64,000 nt of DNA, taken from JAIRMO01 sp046533115 (GTDB lineage: Bacteria; Spirochaetota; Spirochaetia; Treponematales; Breznakiellaceae). The stretch covers positions 16,341 to 80,340 of the forward strand of contig NZ_JAJQRC010000012.1 of assembly GCF_046533115.1 (NCBI RefSeq), read 5' to 3'. This document shows, in pieces, positions 16,058 to 23,862 of the stretch. How positions within the stretch are numbered: position 1 is the stretch's first letter; each line of letters begins with the position of its first letter. A program made the translations under genes and the position numbers. Below the pieces are notes generated by a model. It ran no database searches. It was not told the DNA's origin and saw only the letters and a program-made list of their open reading frames with translations.

Positions 16058-17412
16058 AAATTCAAACCCAGTTTCATCTCCTGATAGCCGGTATTGTCAT
16101 TGTCCCCATTTTGTCTGTCCTGTCACAGATACTGTTTTTCAATTTTCTTGAAAGAAGAGAGCAGGCGGAAATTCCGGTTTACGATGATGTCATACTTGCG
16201 GACTATATCAGCCGTCAGGACTGGAAAACCATATCCCGCTTTATCGCAAAGAACAATGCGGATTTCGTTGTTTTCCGCGATGATCTTTTGGTACTCTATT
16301 CCACTATTCCCGATTTCAAGACCGGCGCCATTGGAACACAGGAAGCAATATTTTCCCTCCTGACAACGAAAAACAGCCAATACAGATACAACTTTGAATC
16401 CCCCGGCTGGCTGGAAGGCCATGAATATATTCTTATCCGCCGCCACTTGCAGGACAGGCCCCGGCCACCTCCGTTCCCCCTGGTGAGTACCATAGCGCTG
16501 CCCGCCGCCCTCGTGATATTCGCGATATTCATGTCCCTGTTCATTGCCCGGTCCATCACCAAATCGGTACTGGTTCTTGAAGACGCCACCAAGCGGATAG
16601 CCGCAGGGGAACTGGACCTAACCGTGGATGTGCGGGGAAGCAATGAAATTACCTCCCTGACCAGTTCTTTGAATCAAATGCGCTCCACCCTTAAAGAGGA
16701 AGAAAACCGCCGCGGCCGCTTCATCATGGGCGTTACCCACGACCTCAAAACCCCGCTGGCCCTGATTAGGGGTTATACCGAGGCGCTTAGAGACGGTATT
16801 ACCGATGATCCGGTTTCCCGCATTAACGCCACGGATATTATCATTTCAAAGGCGGATCAGCTTGAAGGCATGATCAACGATCTGCTTGAATTTGTGCGGA
16901 TGGATACCGGAGAATGGAGGAGCCGTCTGCAAAAAATAGACATCAGCGAATTCCTGAAAAGTTTTGCCAAACGGATCAGCCTGGACGCAGAATTGTTTCA
17001 CCACCATACGGAAATAGACATCACGCTACCCCCCGCCCTTTATGTCCCGCTGGATGAACGCCTTACCATTCGGGCACTCGAAAACCTCGTCAATAACGCC
17101 ATTCGTTATACCCCCGACGGAACCACGGTCCGGCTTGGCGCCATAGTGGTTGAAAACACCATCCACATAACCGTAAGCGACAACGGTCCCGGCGTAAGTA
17201 AAACCGATCTGCCCCATGTCTTTGAAGCGTTTTACCGGGGGAGTTCATCCCGCCGGGAAGAAGGTATGGGTCTGGGTTTATCAATCGTGAAATGGGTTGT
17301 CTCTTCCCACGGCTGGTCGATAGCGGTTACCTCGGAGCAAAACATAGAGAATAACGCCTCTGAAACTTGTTTTACCATTACCATCCCGTTGGGAAGGGTT
17401 ATGGAAGGGTAA
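16054..17412 (+). CDS. Membrane sensor histidine kinase
   Basis: A 452-residue kinase paired with the response regulator. TM1 lies at about residues 9-31, followed by a periplasmic sensor of about 110 residues, TM2 (IALPAALVIFAIFMSLFIA), HAMP, the HisKA H-box VTHDLKTP (His at about residue 229), the N-box ENLVNNAIRYTP, G1 DNGPGVS and G2 GMGLGLS. All catalytic boxes are present. The periplasmic domain is not a named sensor fold that I recognise. Its ATG overlaps the regulator stop. Confidence 0.95.
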   Translation: MKIQTQFHLLIAGIVIVPILSVLSQILFFNFLERREQAEIPVYDDVILADYISRQDWKTISRFIAKNNADFVVFRDDLLVLYSTIPDFKTGAIGTQEAIFSLLTTKNSQYRYNFESPGWLEGHEYILIRRHLQDRPRPPPFPLVSTIALPAALVIFAIFMSLFIARSITKSVLVLEDATKRIAAGELDLTVDVRGSNEITSLTSSLNQMRSTLKEEENRRGRFIMGVTHDLKTPLALIRGYTEALRDGITDDPVSRINATDIIISKADQLEGMINDLLEFVRMDTGEWRSRLQKIDISEFLKSFAKRISLDAELFHHHTEIDITLPPALYVPLDERLTIRALENLVNNAIRYTPDGTTVRLGAIVVENTIHITVSDNGPGVSKTDLPHVFEAFYRGSSSRREEGMGLGLSIVKWVVSSHGWSIAVTSEQNIENNASETCFTITIPLGRVMEG

Positions 17413-17501
17413 TTCCGCAGTTCTTCGCTGTTTATCACTAGACCGTATCCCATCAGATAGACATAAAAATAAGCGTATAGTAAACAGAAGGAGAGGAAAA
17501 G

Positions 17502-18036
17502 ATGGGAAAAAACGACCAAGAACAGCGGGTATACCCCCGGGAATTTAAAGCCGAAGCGGTAGCGCTGGCCGAAAAACATGAGAAACCGGTAAGCCGGATA
17601 GCGGCGGATTTGGGTATCAACGAAAATATGCTGCGCCGGGACTATGGGAAAGGGGGTAAGTCGGAAGAAAGTGGCCCGGTTACTGCGGGAAAACGGCTTA
17701 AATGCCCGCCGGAGGGGGAAATTCATCCCCACGACCACCTCGAACCATGGGCTTGAGGTGTGCGAAAACATCCTGAACCGGGAGTCTCAGGCGGCAGGTA
17801 GCGGGGAGCAATGGGTCTCGGACCTCACCTATCTGCGGACGGAAGGGGGCTGGATATATCTGACGGTGAGGCAGAGCATGAGCCGAAAGGGGAATTGTTC
17901 AGGCCTTTGGTATTCATGTACATCGAGGCCTATTACCATCGGGTTCGGCTCCATTTGGCGCTTGACTATGGTGCGCCTGATATGTTTAACTCAGGGAGAG
18001 TCGCTTAATGGTGTCTACCTAATGGTGTAAAGTCCA
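17502..18036 (+). mobile_element. Decayed IS3-family insertion sequence
   Basis: Pieces of both IS3 transposase proteins lie in three frames. From ATG 17502, YPREFKAEAVALAEKH and ISxIAADLGINENMLRR-like sequence is the OrfA helix-turn-helix. At about 17650-17870, SRKKVARLLRENGLNARRR and WVSDLTYLRTEGGWIYLTV belong to OrfB, which then jumps straight to SMSRKGNC. At about 17900-18008, YIEAYYHRVRLHLAL is the OrfB C-terminus. At least two internal deletions and frame changes make it inactive. The DDE residues are mostly lost. The sequence ending at 18036 (gtgtaaagtcca) resembles an IS3 terminal repeat; I could not find the left one. Confidence 0.8.
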
Positions 18037-18130
18037 CTTCGTTATGGAACACTAAAATTCACCTCCGGATTGAAAATTCCCGAGTGATACAAAAGTGATA
18101 CTTTTTAGTCTCGAAGGCATAATTTTCCAC

Positions 18131-18160
18131 TTGACGCTTTGCCGCATAATGCGCTATACT
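18131..18160 (+). promoter_or_regulatory. Sigma-70 promoter ahead of the tRNA cluster
   Basis: TTGACG and TATACT lie 18 nt apart, immediately before the tRNA-like and tRNA-Ser region. The interval 18037-18130 after the IS remnant shows no gene. Confidence 0.55.
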
Positions 18161-18249
18161 GACACTTCCTGGATAGGTAATTCTATACAGGATAAGGAAA
18201 TAGCAATATTTCTAATACGAATTGATACAGCGTGATTTCTTATGAATTG

Positions 18250-18304
18250 AGAAGTCTTCAGATTGCGGATCTGAAGGTCGGAGGTTCGAATCCTCTCAGC
18301 CTCA
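18250..18304 (+). pseudogene. 3-prime half of a tRNA (anticodon arm to acceptor end)
   Basis: A perfect 7-bp arm (CTTCAGA/TCTGAAG) closes a loop TTGCGGA, placing GCG at the anticodon position (Arg codon CGC). A 5-nt variable loop, a T-arm with TTCGAAT, the acceptor strand CAGCCTC and discriminator A follow. The complementary 5-prime strand GAGGCTG and a normal D-arm with GG are absent upstream. It is therefore a tRNA fragment, not an obvious functional gene, and might be an old attachment site. Confidence 0.5.
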
Positions 18305-18411
18305 TCAGCCTTGGGGCAGTTCCAAGATCCGATGATCCGGCAGGACCATGAATTTGGAACCAGCGTTCGTAAGTATTATAATCCTGATTATAGGGCGATC
18401 AGGTTATTATA

Positions 18412-18498
18412 GGAGAGATGCGAGAGCGGTCGAATCGGGCGGTCTCGAAAACCGTTGAACCCGTGAGGGTTCCGAGGGTTCGAATCCCTCTCTCTCCG
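18412..18498 (+). tRNA. tRNA-Ser(CGA)
   Basis: 87 nt. The acceptor GGAGAGA pairs with TCTCTCC, with discriminator G. The anticodon loop CTCGAAA gives CGA (Ser, UCG). It has the long variable arm typical of class II tRNA and a T-arm GAGGG-TTCGAAT-CCCTC. CCA is not encoded. The following 129 nt up to the next tRNA contain an inverted copy of the T-arm and no gene. Confidence 0.92.
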
Positions 18499-18627
18499 AG
18501 AAGTCATAAAAATCCCTCTAAAGGAGGGATTCGAACCGGAAGCTGCGCCGATCGGAGGGGTGTTGTTGTTGAAGCGTTTTTCAAAATTCGATTGATTATG
18601 AAAAATGTTTATGGGACAAATTTATTG

Positions 18628-18714
18628 GGAGAGATGACCGAGCGGCCGAAGGTGCACGATTGGAAGTCGTGTGTACCCGGAAGGGTACCGAGGGTTCGAA
18701 TCCCTCTCTCTCCG
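18628..18714 (+). tRNA. tRNA-Ser(GGA)
   Basis: 87 nt. The acceptor and T-arm are the same as in the preceding tRNA-Ser. The anticodon stem CACGA/TCGTG with loop TTGGAAG gives GGA (Ser, UCC). A long variable arm is present. Its 3-prime end is the first unit of the tandem repeat that follows. Confidence 0.93.
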
Positions 18715-19049
18715 AAAAGTTACAAAAAGCCTCTAAAGGAGGGATTCGAACCGGAAGCTGCGCCGACCGAAGGGAGGAAAAGGCGGCAGGGATGCCGCCG
18801 GCAGCAGCTGGAGGCGGGGGTGAAGGAGCAAACAGGAAGTTTGCGAGAGAACCCCGAATCCCTCTCTCTCCGAAAAGTTACAAAAAGCCTTCCTAAGGAG
18901 GGATTCGAACCGGAAGCTGCGCCGACCGAAAGGAGGAAAAGGCGGCAGGGATGCCGCCGGCAGCAGCTGGAGGCGGGGGTGAAGGAGCAAATAGGAAGTT
19001 TGCGAGAGAACCCCGAATCCCTCTCTCTCCGAAAAGTTACAAAAAGCCT
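18698..19049 (+). repeat. Tandem 158/159-bp repeats carrying the tRNA-Ser 3-prime end
   Basis: The last 17 nt of tRNA-Ser(GGA) (gaatccctctctctccg, starting 18698) recur at 18856 and 19015, each time followed by aaaagttacaaaaagcct. Each of the two full units also contains an inverted copy of the T-arm (ggagggattcgaacc) and a G+C-rich section rich in ggcggcagg and ccgccggcag. A shorter related tail follows tRNA-Ser(CGA) at about 18499-18560. The long plus-strand frame across this region is a by-product of the repeats, not a gene. Confidence 0.85.
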
Positions 19050-19085
19050 CGTGTGGTTTGTGGTTTTATCAGTGTTTTTAGCCCA

Positions 19086-20657
19086 TTACGGTATAGGGAA
19101 CCGCTCGTCAGTTTTCGGGGAGGCGTTGCGGGAGATTAATTCCACTGCCAAACGGCAGAGTCCTTCAAAACTGGCTTCCGCCGGGGTATAGGTTTCCATG
19201 CCGAACCCCTTCGCCCGGACCGCGGTGGCTGTTCCGATACAGAGGGCCTTGACGCCCTGGCCGGAACAGGCGGCGGCAAAAACCGGTACCGCGGAGGGAC
19301 TGAAAAAGAGTACAAAATCAAAACGGCCTTCGCCGATAATGTCCCGGGCAATGGAACTGCCTTCGGCGGGAAGGGTCTCATATACCACCAATTCCCGAAA
19401 AGGGATCGCCCTTTCTTTCAAAATTCTGTCGAGGCCCTTTTCACTGACCTGGGAACGGATCAGCAGGGCTTCTTCCCCGGGGGACATCTGTTCTATCAGG
19501 GCCAGCCCAAGCTGGGTTCCGTTAAAAACCGGAGGCATACAATCGGGGATAAAACCCCACCCGGCCAAAGCTTCCGCCGTGGCGGTACCTACGGCGGCGA
19601 ATTTACGTTCCGCAAAAAAGCGGAGGTCCCCGCCGGAACTGAGGAATCCATTGAAGAAGTAGTTGACCCCTTTGGCGCTGGTAAATACCAGCCATTGACT
19701 GGACCCGAGGGTTTCGCGCCAGGAAGATCCCCAACCGGACACGGGCCGGATCCTGACACAGGGGAAAGGTATGGGCACTCCGCCTAGGGCGTGGATCTTA
19801 CCGCAGGTTTCGGCGTTAGTTGGTTCCGGACGGGTTACCACCATCCGGGCTCCCTTGAGGGATATAAAGGGTTCCGCCGATTCTTCGGTATAAACCCGGT
19901 CCACAGGCATTTGGTAACCCAGGGAGCATACCGGACCTATCACCACCAATACGGGCGCTCTGCCGGGGAATAGGGGGCCGTTGTTCTCTTCCGGTTCCGC
20001 TTTTCCCAAAGAACCAAGCAGGGTGCGGAACACGCGCTGCCGGGGGGTAGTTCCCCCGGTAATGATTGCCGCCGGGACATCCGGGGAGAAGCCCTCCTGT
20101 ATAAGGTGATGGGATATCTCCCCCAGCTCAGATCCTCCCATAAGGATTACCAGGGTTCCCCCCACCGATGTAAGTCCCCTCAGGACTTCCGGTCCCGGCG
20201 GGCCGTCCTCCCGCCCATGCCAGGAAATAATGTGCAGTCCCGAGCTGAGTCCCCGGTGGGTAACGGGGATCCCCGCCCCGGCGGGGACCGCCAGGGCCGA
20301 GCTGATCCCCGGTACGGCCTCCACGGGAATACCCGCATCCCGCAAAGCGAGCAGTTCCTCCCCGCCCCGGCCAAAAAGAAAGGGGTCCCCTCCCTTCAGC
20401 CGTACCACCCGTCTACCCTTCCGGGCTTCCCCTATTAATAGACGGTTAATCTCCTCCTGGGGAAGGGGATGATGGTGGGGGACTTTGCCGGCGTTAATCA
20501 GACGGACTTTGGGGGGAAGGGTAAGGAGGATCTCCTCGGAGACAAGCCGGTCATAGACCACTGTTTCGGCCTGATCCAGAACTTCCCGGCCCCTCAGGGT
20601 GAGGAAAGCGGGATCTCCCGGACCGGCGCCCACAAGCCAGACCTTACCGGTACTCAT
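19086..20657 (-). CDS. cobA-hemD: Uroporphyrinogen-III C-methyltransferase / uroporphyrinogen-III synthase fusion
   Basis: A bifunctional 523-residue enzyme. Residues 1-245 are the SAM-dependent methylase that makes precorrin-2, with VWLVGAGPGDPAFLTLRG at the start and VRLKGGDPFLFGRGGEE at about residue 90. Residues of about 265-510 are the HemD synthase that closes hydroxymethylbilane to uroporphyrinogen III, with VTRPEPTNAETCGKIHALGG and WLVFTSAKGVNYFF. It overlaps hemC by 4 nt. It is the last gene of the siroheme/sulfite operon; the end lies next to the tRNA repeats. The fusion is a known arrangement in clostridia and spirochaetes. No heme-branch gene is nearby, which points to siroheme as the product. 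Confidence 0.95.
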   Translation of the reverse strand: MSTGKVWLVGAGPGDPAFLTLRGREVLDQAETVVYDRLVSEEILLTLPPKVRLINAGKVPHHHPLPQEEINRLLIGEARKGRRVVRLKGGDPFLFGRGGEELLALRDAGIPVEAVPGISSALAVPAGAGIPVTHRGLSSGLHIISWHGREDGPPGPEVLRGLTSVGGTLVILMGGSELGEISHHLIQEGFSPDVPAAIITGGTTPRQRVFRTLLGSLGKAEPEENNGPLFPGRAPVLVVIGPVCSLGYQMPVDRVYTEESAEPFISLKGARMVVTRPEPTNAETCGKIHALGGVPIPFPCVRIRPVSGWGSSWRETLGSSQWLVFTSAKGVNYFFNGFLSSGGDLRFFAERKFAAVGTATAEALAGWGFIPDCMPPVFNGTQLGLALIEQMSPGEEALLIRSQVSEKGLDRILKERAIPFRELVVYETLPAEGSSIARDIIGEGRFDFVLFFSPSAVPVFAAACSGQGVKALCIGTATAVRAKGFGMETYTPAEASFEGLCRLAVELISRNASPKTDERFPIP

Positions 20658-21604
20658 TGTTCTTCCCGTCCGGACAGGAGCCGCCGGGCCAGAGATTCTG
20701 CCAATTCAAATTTCCGGTCCCTGTCTCCGGAGATTTCTTCTCTATAAAACGGAGAGGCGGCGCCGGCGGCATATATGGCAATGATGACTATTTCCGTACC
20801 CGAAATCCGGGCAAAGGCGGCGGCGGGGAAGTGGCAGCCCCCTCCCAGCGTCCGGATGACCCGCCGTTCCGTCCCTGCTTCTTCTTCGGTAACCGGGTCC
20901 CGCAGGGCATCGAGGAAGGCGTAATCTTCACCCCGCCTTCCCTGGAGGGCCAGCACCCCCTGTCCCGCCGCGGGGACCATATCCCGGACGGAAAAGTAAT
21001 ACCCCCGCCGGTCTTTGATCCCAAGCCGCTGGATGCCCGCGGCGGCCAGGATCAAGGCCCCGAATTGTCCCTGATCCAGTTTTGCCAGCCTGGTAGGTAC
21101 ATTTCCCCGGATGGGCGCGACGGTAAGTTCCGGGGCCCGGACCAACAGCTGGATCCGCCGCCGCATACTGGAGCAGCCTACGGGGGCGATGCCGGGCTGT
21201 CTGAGGGGAAGCGCCCTTCCAGGGGATAATTCGGTGAAATTTTCGGGGTTCCCGGTTTCGGGAGCTTTGGGCAGGATCAGCATGTCCCGGGGGTCTCCCC
21301 GCTTGGCCATACCAACTATGGGCAGCAGATCATCCTGTTCCATGGCCATATCCTTTAGGCTGTGGACGCAGAGATCCACTTCATTTTTTAAAAGGGCCTG
21401 TTCCAACGCGCCGGTAAAGAGGTCTTTCCCGCCGGCTCCGCCGCTTTCCAGGGGGAGTTCCGGGTACAGATCCCCCCGGGTCTTCATGGTGACCAAGCGG
21501 AGGGAAAATTCCGGATGGGCCTTGGCAATGATCCCCATCACAAGCCGGGTCTGGGCCACCGCCAGATCGCTTTCCCTGGTGCCAAATCGAATTTCCCGGA
21601 CCAA
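20654..21604 (-). CDS. hemC: Hydroxymethylbilane synthase (porphobilinogen deaminase)
   Basis: 316 residues. It polymerises four porphobilinogen molecules to hydroxymethylbilane. It starts IRFGTRESDLAVAQTRLV, has HSLKDMAMEQ, and carries the dipyrromethane-cofactor cysteine in LGGGCHFPAAAF at about residue 256. It follows precorrin-2 dehydrogenase by 9 nt and overlaps the cobA-hemD gene by 4 nt. Length and motifs are normal. Confidence 0.96.
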   Translation of the reverse strand: MVREIRFGTRESDLAVAQTRLVMGIIAKAHPEFSLRLVTMKTRGDLYPELPLESGGAGGKDLFTGALEQALLKNEVDLCVHSLKDMAMEQDDLLPIVGMAKRGDPRDMLILPKAPETGNPENFTELSPGRALPLRQPGIAPVGCSSMRRRIQLLVRAPELTVAPIRGNVPTRLAKLDQGQFGALILAAAGIQRLGIKDRRGYYFSVRDMVPAAGQGVLALQGRRGEDYAFLDALRDPVTEEEAGTERRVIRTLGGGCHFPAAAFARISGTEIVIIAIYAAGAASPFYREEISGDRDRKFELAESLARRLLSGREEQ

Positions 21605-21613
21605 CGCCTTCTC

Positions 21614-22225
21614 CTATGAGTTTTTCGTTACAACCCTACTGATCAAGCGGTTCAGCCCCTCTTGCCAGCCGGTTCCTGTTTCCTCAGGGAGGCGCCCGTC
21701 CTTATAACCGGCGGAACTTTCCGTTCGGAGGCGTTGCCGCGCATCCTTGAGGGCCGCTAAACTTTCCCCCAGGTTGGGGGGCCAGCTTTTGTCCAGTTCC
21801 TCCCTAAGCCGGGCCGTGAGCCCCGGGCAGGCGCCGGAACTGGTGATCCCCGCCACCAGTTCCCCCCGCCGTACCAGGGCGGGGAAAAAAAAGCCGCACA
21901 ATTCGGGATCGTCCGCCGTGTTGACCAGGATACCCGCCTTTTGCGCGTCAACGGCAACACGCCGGTTAAGTTCCCGATCCTTCGCGGCGGCGATTACCAG
22001 GCCGGCGTCCCGCAGGTCCTCCATCCCGGCATATTCCCTTGTTTCCAGGACTAACAGGCCCTCCCGGGCCAGTTCCCGGATGGTTCCGGAAGGCTCCGGG
22101 GCGATCACGGTAAGAGATACCCCGAAATCAAGCATGGTCCGGACCCGCCGCTCCGCCACCGAACCTCCCCCAACCAGGGTACAAAGCGACCCGGCTAAAT
22201 TAACAAATAGCGGGAAATAGGGCAT
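21614..22225 (-). CDS. Precorrin-2 dehydrogenase / sirohydrochlorin ferrochelatase-like protein
   Basis: A 203-residue protein of the CysG N-terminal / Met8 / SirC family. It opens YFPLFVNLAGSLCTLVGGGSVAERR, a Rossmann NAD site, and contains ADDPELCGFFFPALVRRGELV and the ITSSGACPGLTARLREEL segment of the dimerisation domain. It oxidises precorrin-2 to sirohydrochlorin and may also insert iron (unresolved for short members). It overlaps the JAMM gene by 1 nt. Confidence 0.93.
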   Translation of the reverse strand: MPYFPLFVNLAGSLCTLVGGGSVAERRVRTMLDFGVSLTVIAPEPSGTIRELAREGLLVLETREYAGMEDLRDAGLVIAAAKDRELNRRVAVDAQKAGILVNTADDPELCGFFFPALVRRGELVAGITSSGACPGLTARLREELDKSWPPNLGESLAALKDARQRLRTESSAGYKDGRLPEETGTGWQEGLNRLISRVVTKNS

Positions 22226-22647
22226 TATACCTCCGGAACCGCCGGACCGGCGATCGGTTCCTCCTCCGCCCGGCCTTGACGGATCAGGAAGCTTTTCAAT
22301 TCCGGCGGGTCTTTCTGAAATGATATGATAACATAACTAAGGGAGGGATCAAAGGCGAGGCGGATATCCTCCGCGGAAGGCCGGGCAGGAGTTGCCGGGT
22401 GGCTATGAAAATTACCCAGCAGGATCCACCCCCGGTTTCGTATGTCCTTGATCACCTTGAATTGGTCCTTCGGGTCCATGGAAAAATGTTCCGCGCTTTG
22501 GTCCGTATTGGTCAGACCGTATACCGCCTTGACGGTTTTCTCCTCCCCCCGGATCTCCCCGGCAATAAGGCCGCAGGACTCATGGGGCAGTCCTTGCCTG
22601 CCGTGAAGGATCAGGGCTTCCCGGTGTTCCGGCGGAAGGATCAGCAT
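22225..22647 (-). CDS. JAMM/M67 metallopeptidase (sulfur-carrier processing, HcyD/Mec+-like)
   Basis: A 140-residue zinc peptidase. It has the JAMM signature: Glu in PHESCG near residue 23, then NFHSHPATPARPSAED near residue 80, giving H-x-H-x7-S-x2-D. Family members beside ThiS-like carriers trim the carrier tail to expose a C-terminal glycine pair (HcyD in Wolinella, Mec+ in mycobacteria). It overlaps the carrier gene by 7 nt, and that carrier has residues beyond its glycines, so this enzyme has a clear substrate here. Confidence 0.92.
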   Translation of the reverse strand: MLILPPEHREALILHGRQGLPHESCGLIAGEIRGEEKTVKAVYGLTNTDQSAEHFSMDPKDQFKVIKDIRNRGWILLGNFHSHPATPARPSAEDIRLAFDPSLSYVIISFQKDPPELKSFLIRQGRAEEEPIAGPAVPEV

Positions 22648-22865
22648 GGGCCCTGCCCATCCGCGCCGCCGCCCATATAATAGAGGAATTCCACCACCGC
22701 CCCTTCCCGCACCAGGGCGGTATCAAAATCGGCCCGGGGTACCAGTTCCTCGTTTAACTGTACGGTCACATAGAGGGGATCGCTTATCTTGAGTTCCTCC
22801 AGCATCCGGGAGACGCTGACTTCGCCGGATAATTCCGCGGGCTTTCCATTTGCCGTTATGATCAC
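22641..22865 (-). CDS. ThiS/HcyS-like sulfur carrier protein with C-terminal tail
   Basis: A 74-residue ubiquitin-fold carrier. It begins MIITANGKPAELSG, with a hydrophobic beta-grasp pattern, ending VEFLYYMGGGADGQGPC. The functional C-terminus should be the Gly-Gly near residue 67, so about seven residues must be removed before adenylation and thiocarboxylation. The overlapping JAMM peptidase fits that step, and the ThiF-like protein at 23863-24687 fits activation. No thiG, thiH or thiE genes are present, so a thiamine role is unlikely; methionine or cysteine synthesis from sulfite sulfur is inferred by analogy with Wolinella HcyS. Confidence 0.9.
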   Translation of the reverse strand: MIITANGKPAELSGEVSVSRMLEELKISDPLYVTVQLNEELVPRADFDTALVREGAVVEFLYYMGGGADGQGPC

Positions 22866-22895
22866 GGTTTACTCCTTGTCCGGTAATAATAGAGG

Positions 22896-22927
22896 CTTTC
22901 CCAAAACTAACCGAGTTTTGGGAAAAG
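22896..22927 (-). terminator. Strong hairpin between the transporter and carrier genes
   Basis: CTTTCCCAAAACT and AGTTTTGGGAAAAG form a 13-bp stem with a 5-nt loop. There is no long T-run on the minus strand, so partial termination or mRNA processing inside the operon is more likely than a full stop. Confidence 0.5.
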
Positions 22928-22958
22928 CTCAATACATATAAAAAACATAGGTATTCTA

Positions 22959-23849
22959 TTAATTTTTCGTGCCCTTTGCAAGCTTTGAATCGTATCCTGT
23001 CCCGGAGGAAGCATTATATTTCTGGCTCATCAGCACCGCGCCGATAATGATGATCCCCCCCAGCATGCTAAGAGGTGCCGGGACCTCCCCCGAAAAAATA
23101 AAAATCCAAACCGGATTCAGCAGCGGTTCCAATTGATCGATGAAAACCGCGTCGATAGCTCTGAGCCGTTTAATCGAATAGGCGTAGAGCAGGGATGCCA
23201 CCCCAACCTGAACAATTCCCAAAAAGAGGATGGCCCCGGCGCTTGCCGGGGTAAATACCGGCGGATGGGTTATGATAAAGGGAAGGCCCAGGGCAAAGGG
23301 AATACAGTGGGATAAAAAAAGGCAGAACCCCGGGGAACCTTCCCGGTTCATCCGCAGAAAGACCATGGCCGCGCCGAAGCAAACCCCCGCGGCCAGGGCT
23401 ATGGCGTCTCCCGCAAGGCTCCCGCCTTGTAAGCCGTTTACGAAGAACAACAGCAAGCCCGTGCCGACAAAGACCAGGGATACCCACTGCCTTTTCTCCG
23501 GCCGTTCCCTGATAAGGAACCACCCCAGAAAGGCCGCCCACACCGGGGCGCTGTGGTGGAGCAGGATGGCGTTTGCCGGGGAGGTAAGCTTGTTCGCCGT
23601 TACGTAGAGTATCTTGGTTCCGGCGGAACTGAAGGCGGCGGCCAGGAGCAGGATCAGACCGGGGACGCTCCGGGCGGGTTTGCCTGGAGCGGACCGCGGG
23701 ACAGCGCCGGTGAACAGGCGTCCCCTCCGGACCAGGAGCATGAATACGGCGGCTATTCCACTCCTCAAACCCGCGATAACCATGGGATGCCAGCCGATGA
23801 ATTTGATAAAGAGCCCGCTGGTACTCCAGCAGAGTACGCAGAGCAGCAT
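22959..23849 (-). CDS. EamA/DMT-family membrane transporter
   Basis: About 296 residues with ten hydrophobic segments in two EamA repeats (LLCVLCWSTSGLFIKFIGWH at the start; AILLHHSAPVWAAFLGWFL; QLEPLLNPVWIFIFSGEVP in the second). Drug/metabolite transporters of this type move amino acids or other small metabolites; sulfur compounds would suit this operon, but the substrate is unknown. ATG 23849 has AGGA 5 nt upstream. The frame stays open upstream to a non-standard ATT at 23867 beside GGAG, which would restore the usual N-terminal turn. It starts just after the ThiF-like gene ends. Confidence 0.88.
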   Translation of the reverse strand: MLLCVLCWSTSGLFIKFIGWHPMVIAGLRSGIAAVFMLLVRRGRLFTGAVPRSAPGKPARSVPGLILLLAAAFSSAGTKILYVTANKLTSPANAILLHHSAPVWAAFLGWFLIRERPEKRQWVSLVFVGTGLLLFFVNGLQGGSLAGDAIALAAGVCFGAAMVFLRMNREGSPGFCLFLSHCIPFALGLPFIITHPPVFTPASAGAILFLGIVQVGVASLLYAYSIKRLRAIDAVFIDQLEPLLNPVWIFIFSGEVPAPLSMLGGIIIIGAVLMSQKYNASSGTGYDSKLAKGTKN

Positions 23850-23862
23850 GGTGATCCTGCCG

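Noticed and set aside
18698..19049. Tandem units as a CRISPR array
   Set aside because: The whole 158-bp unit repeats, including what would be the spacer, and it contains tRNA sequence.
18418..19191. A 257-codon plus-strand frame across the tRNA-Ser genes
   Set aside because: It runs through two tRNA genes and the 158-bp repeats; its repeated EGFEPEAAPT peptides only reflect the DNA repeat. No ribosome site or family.
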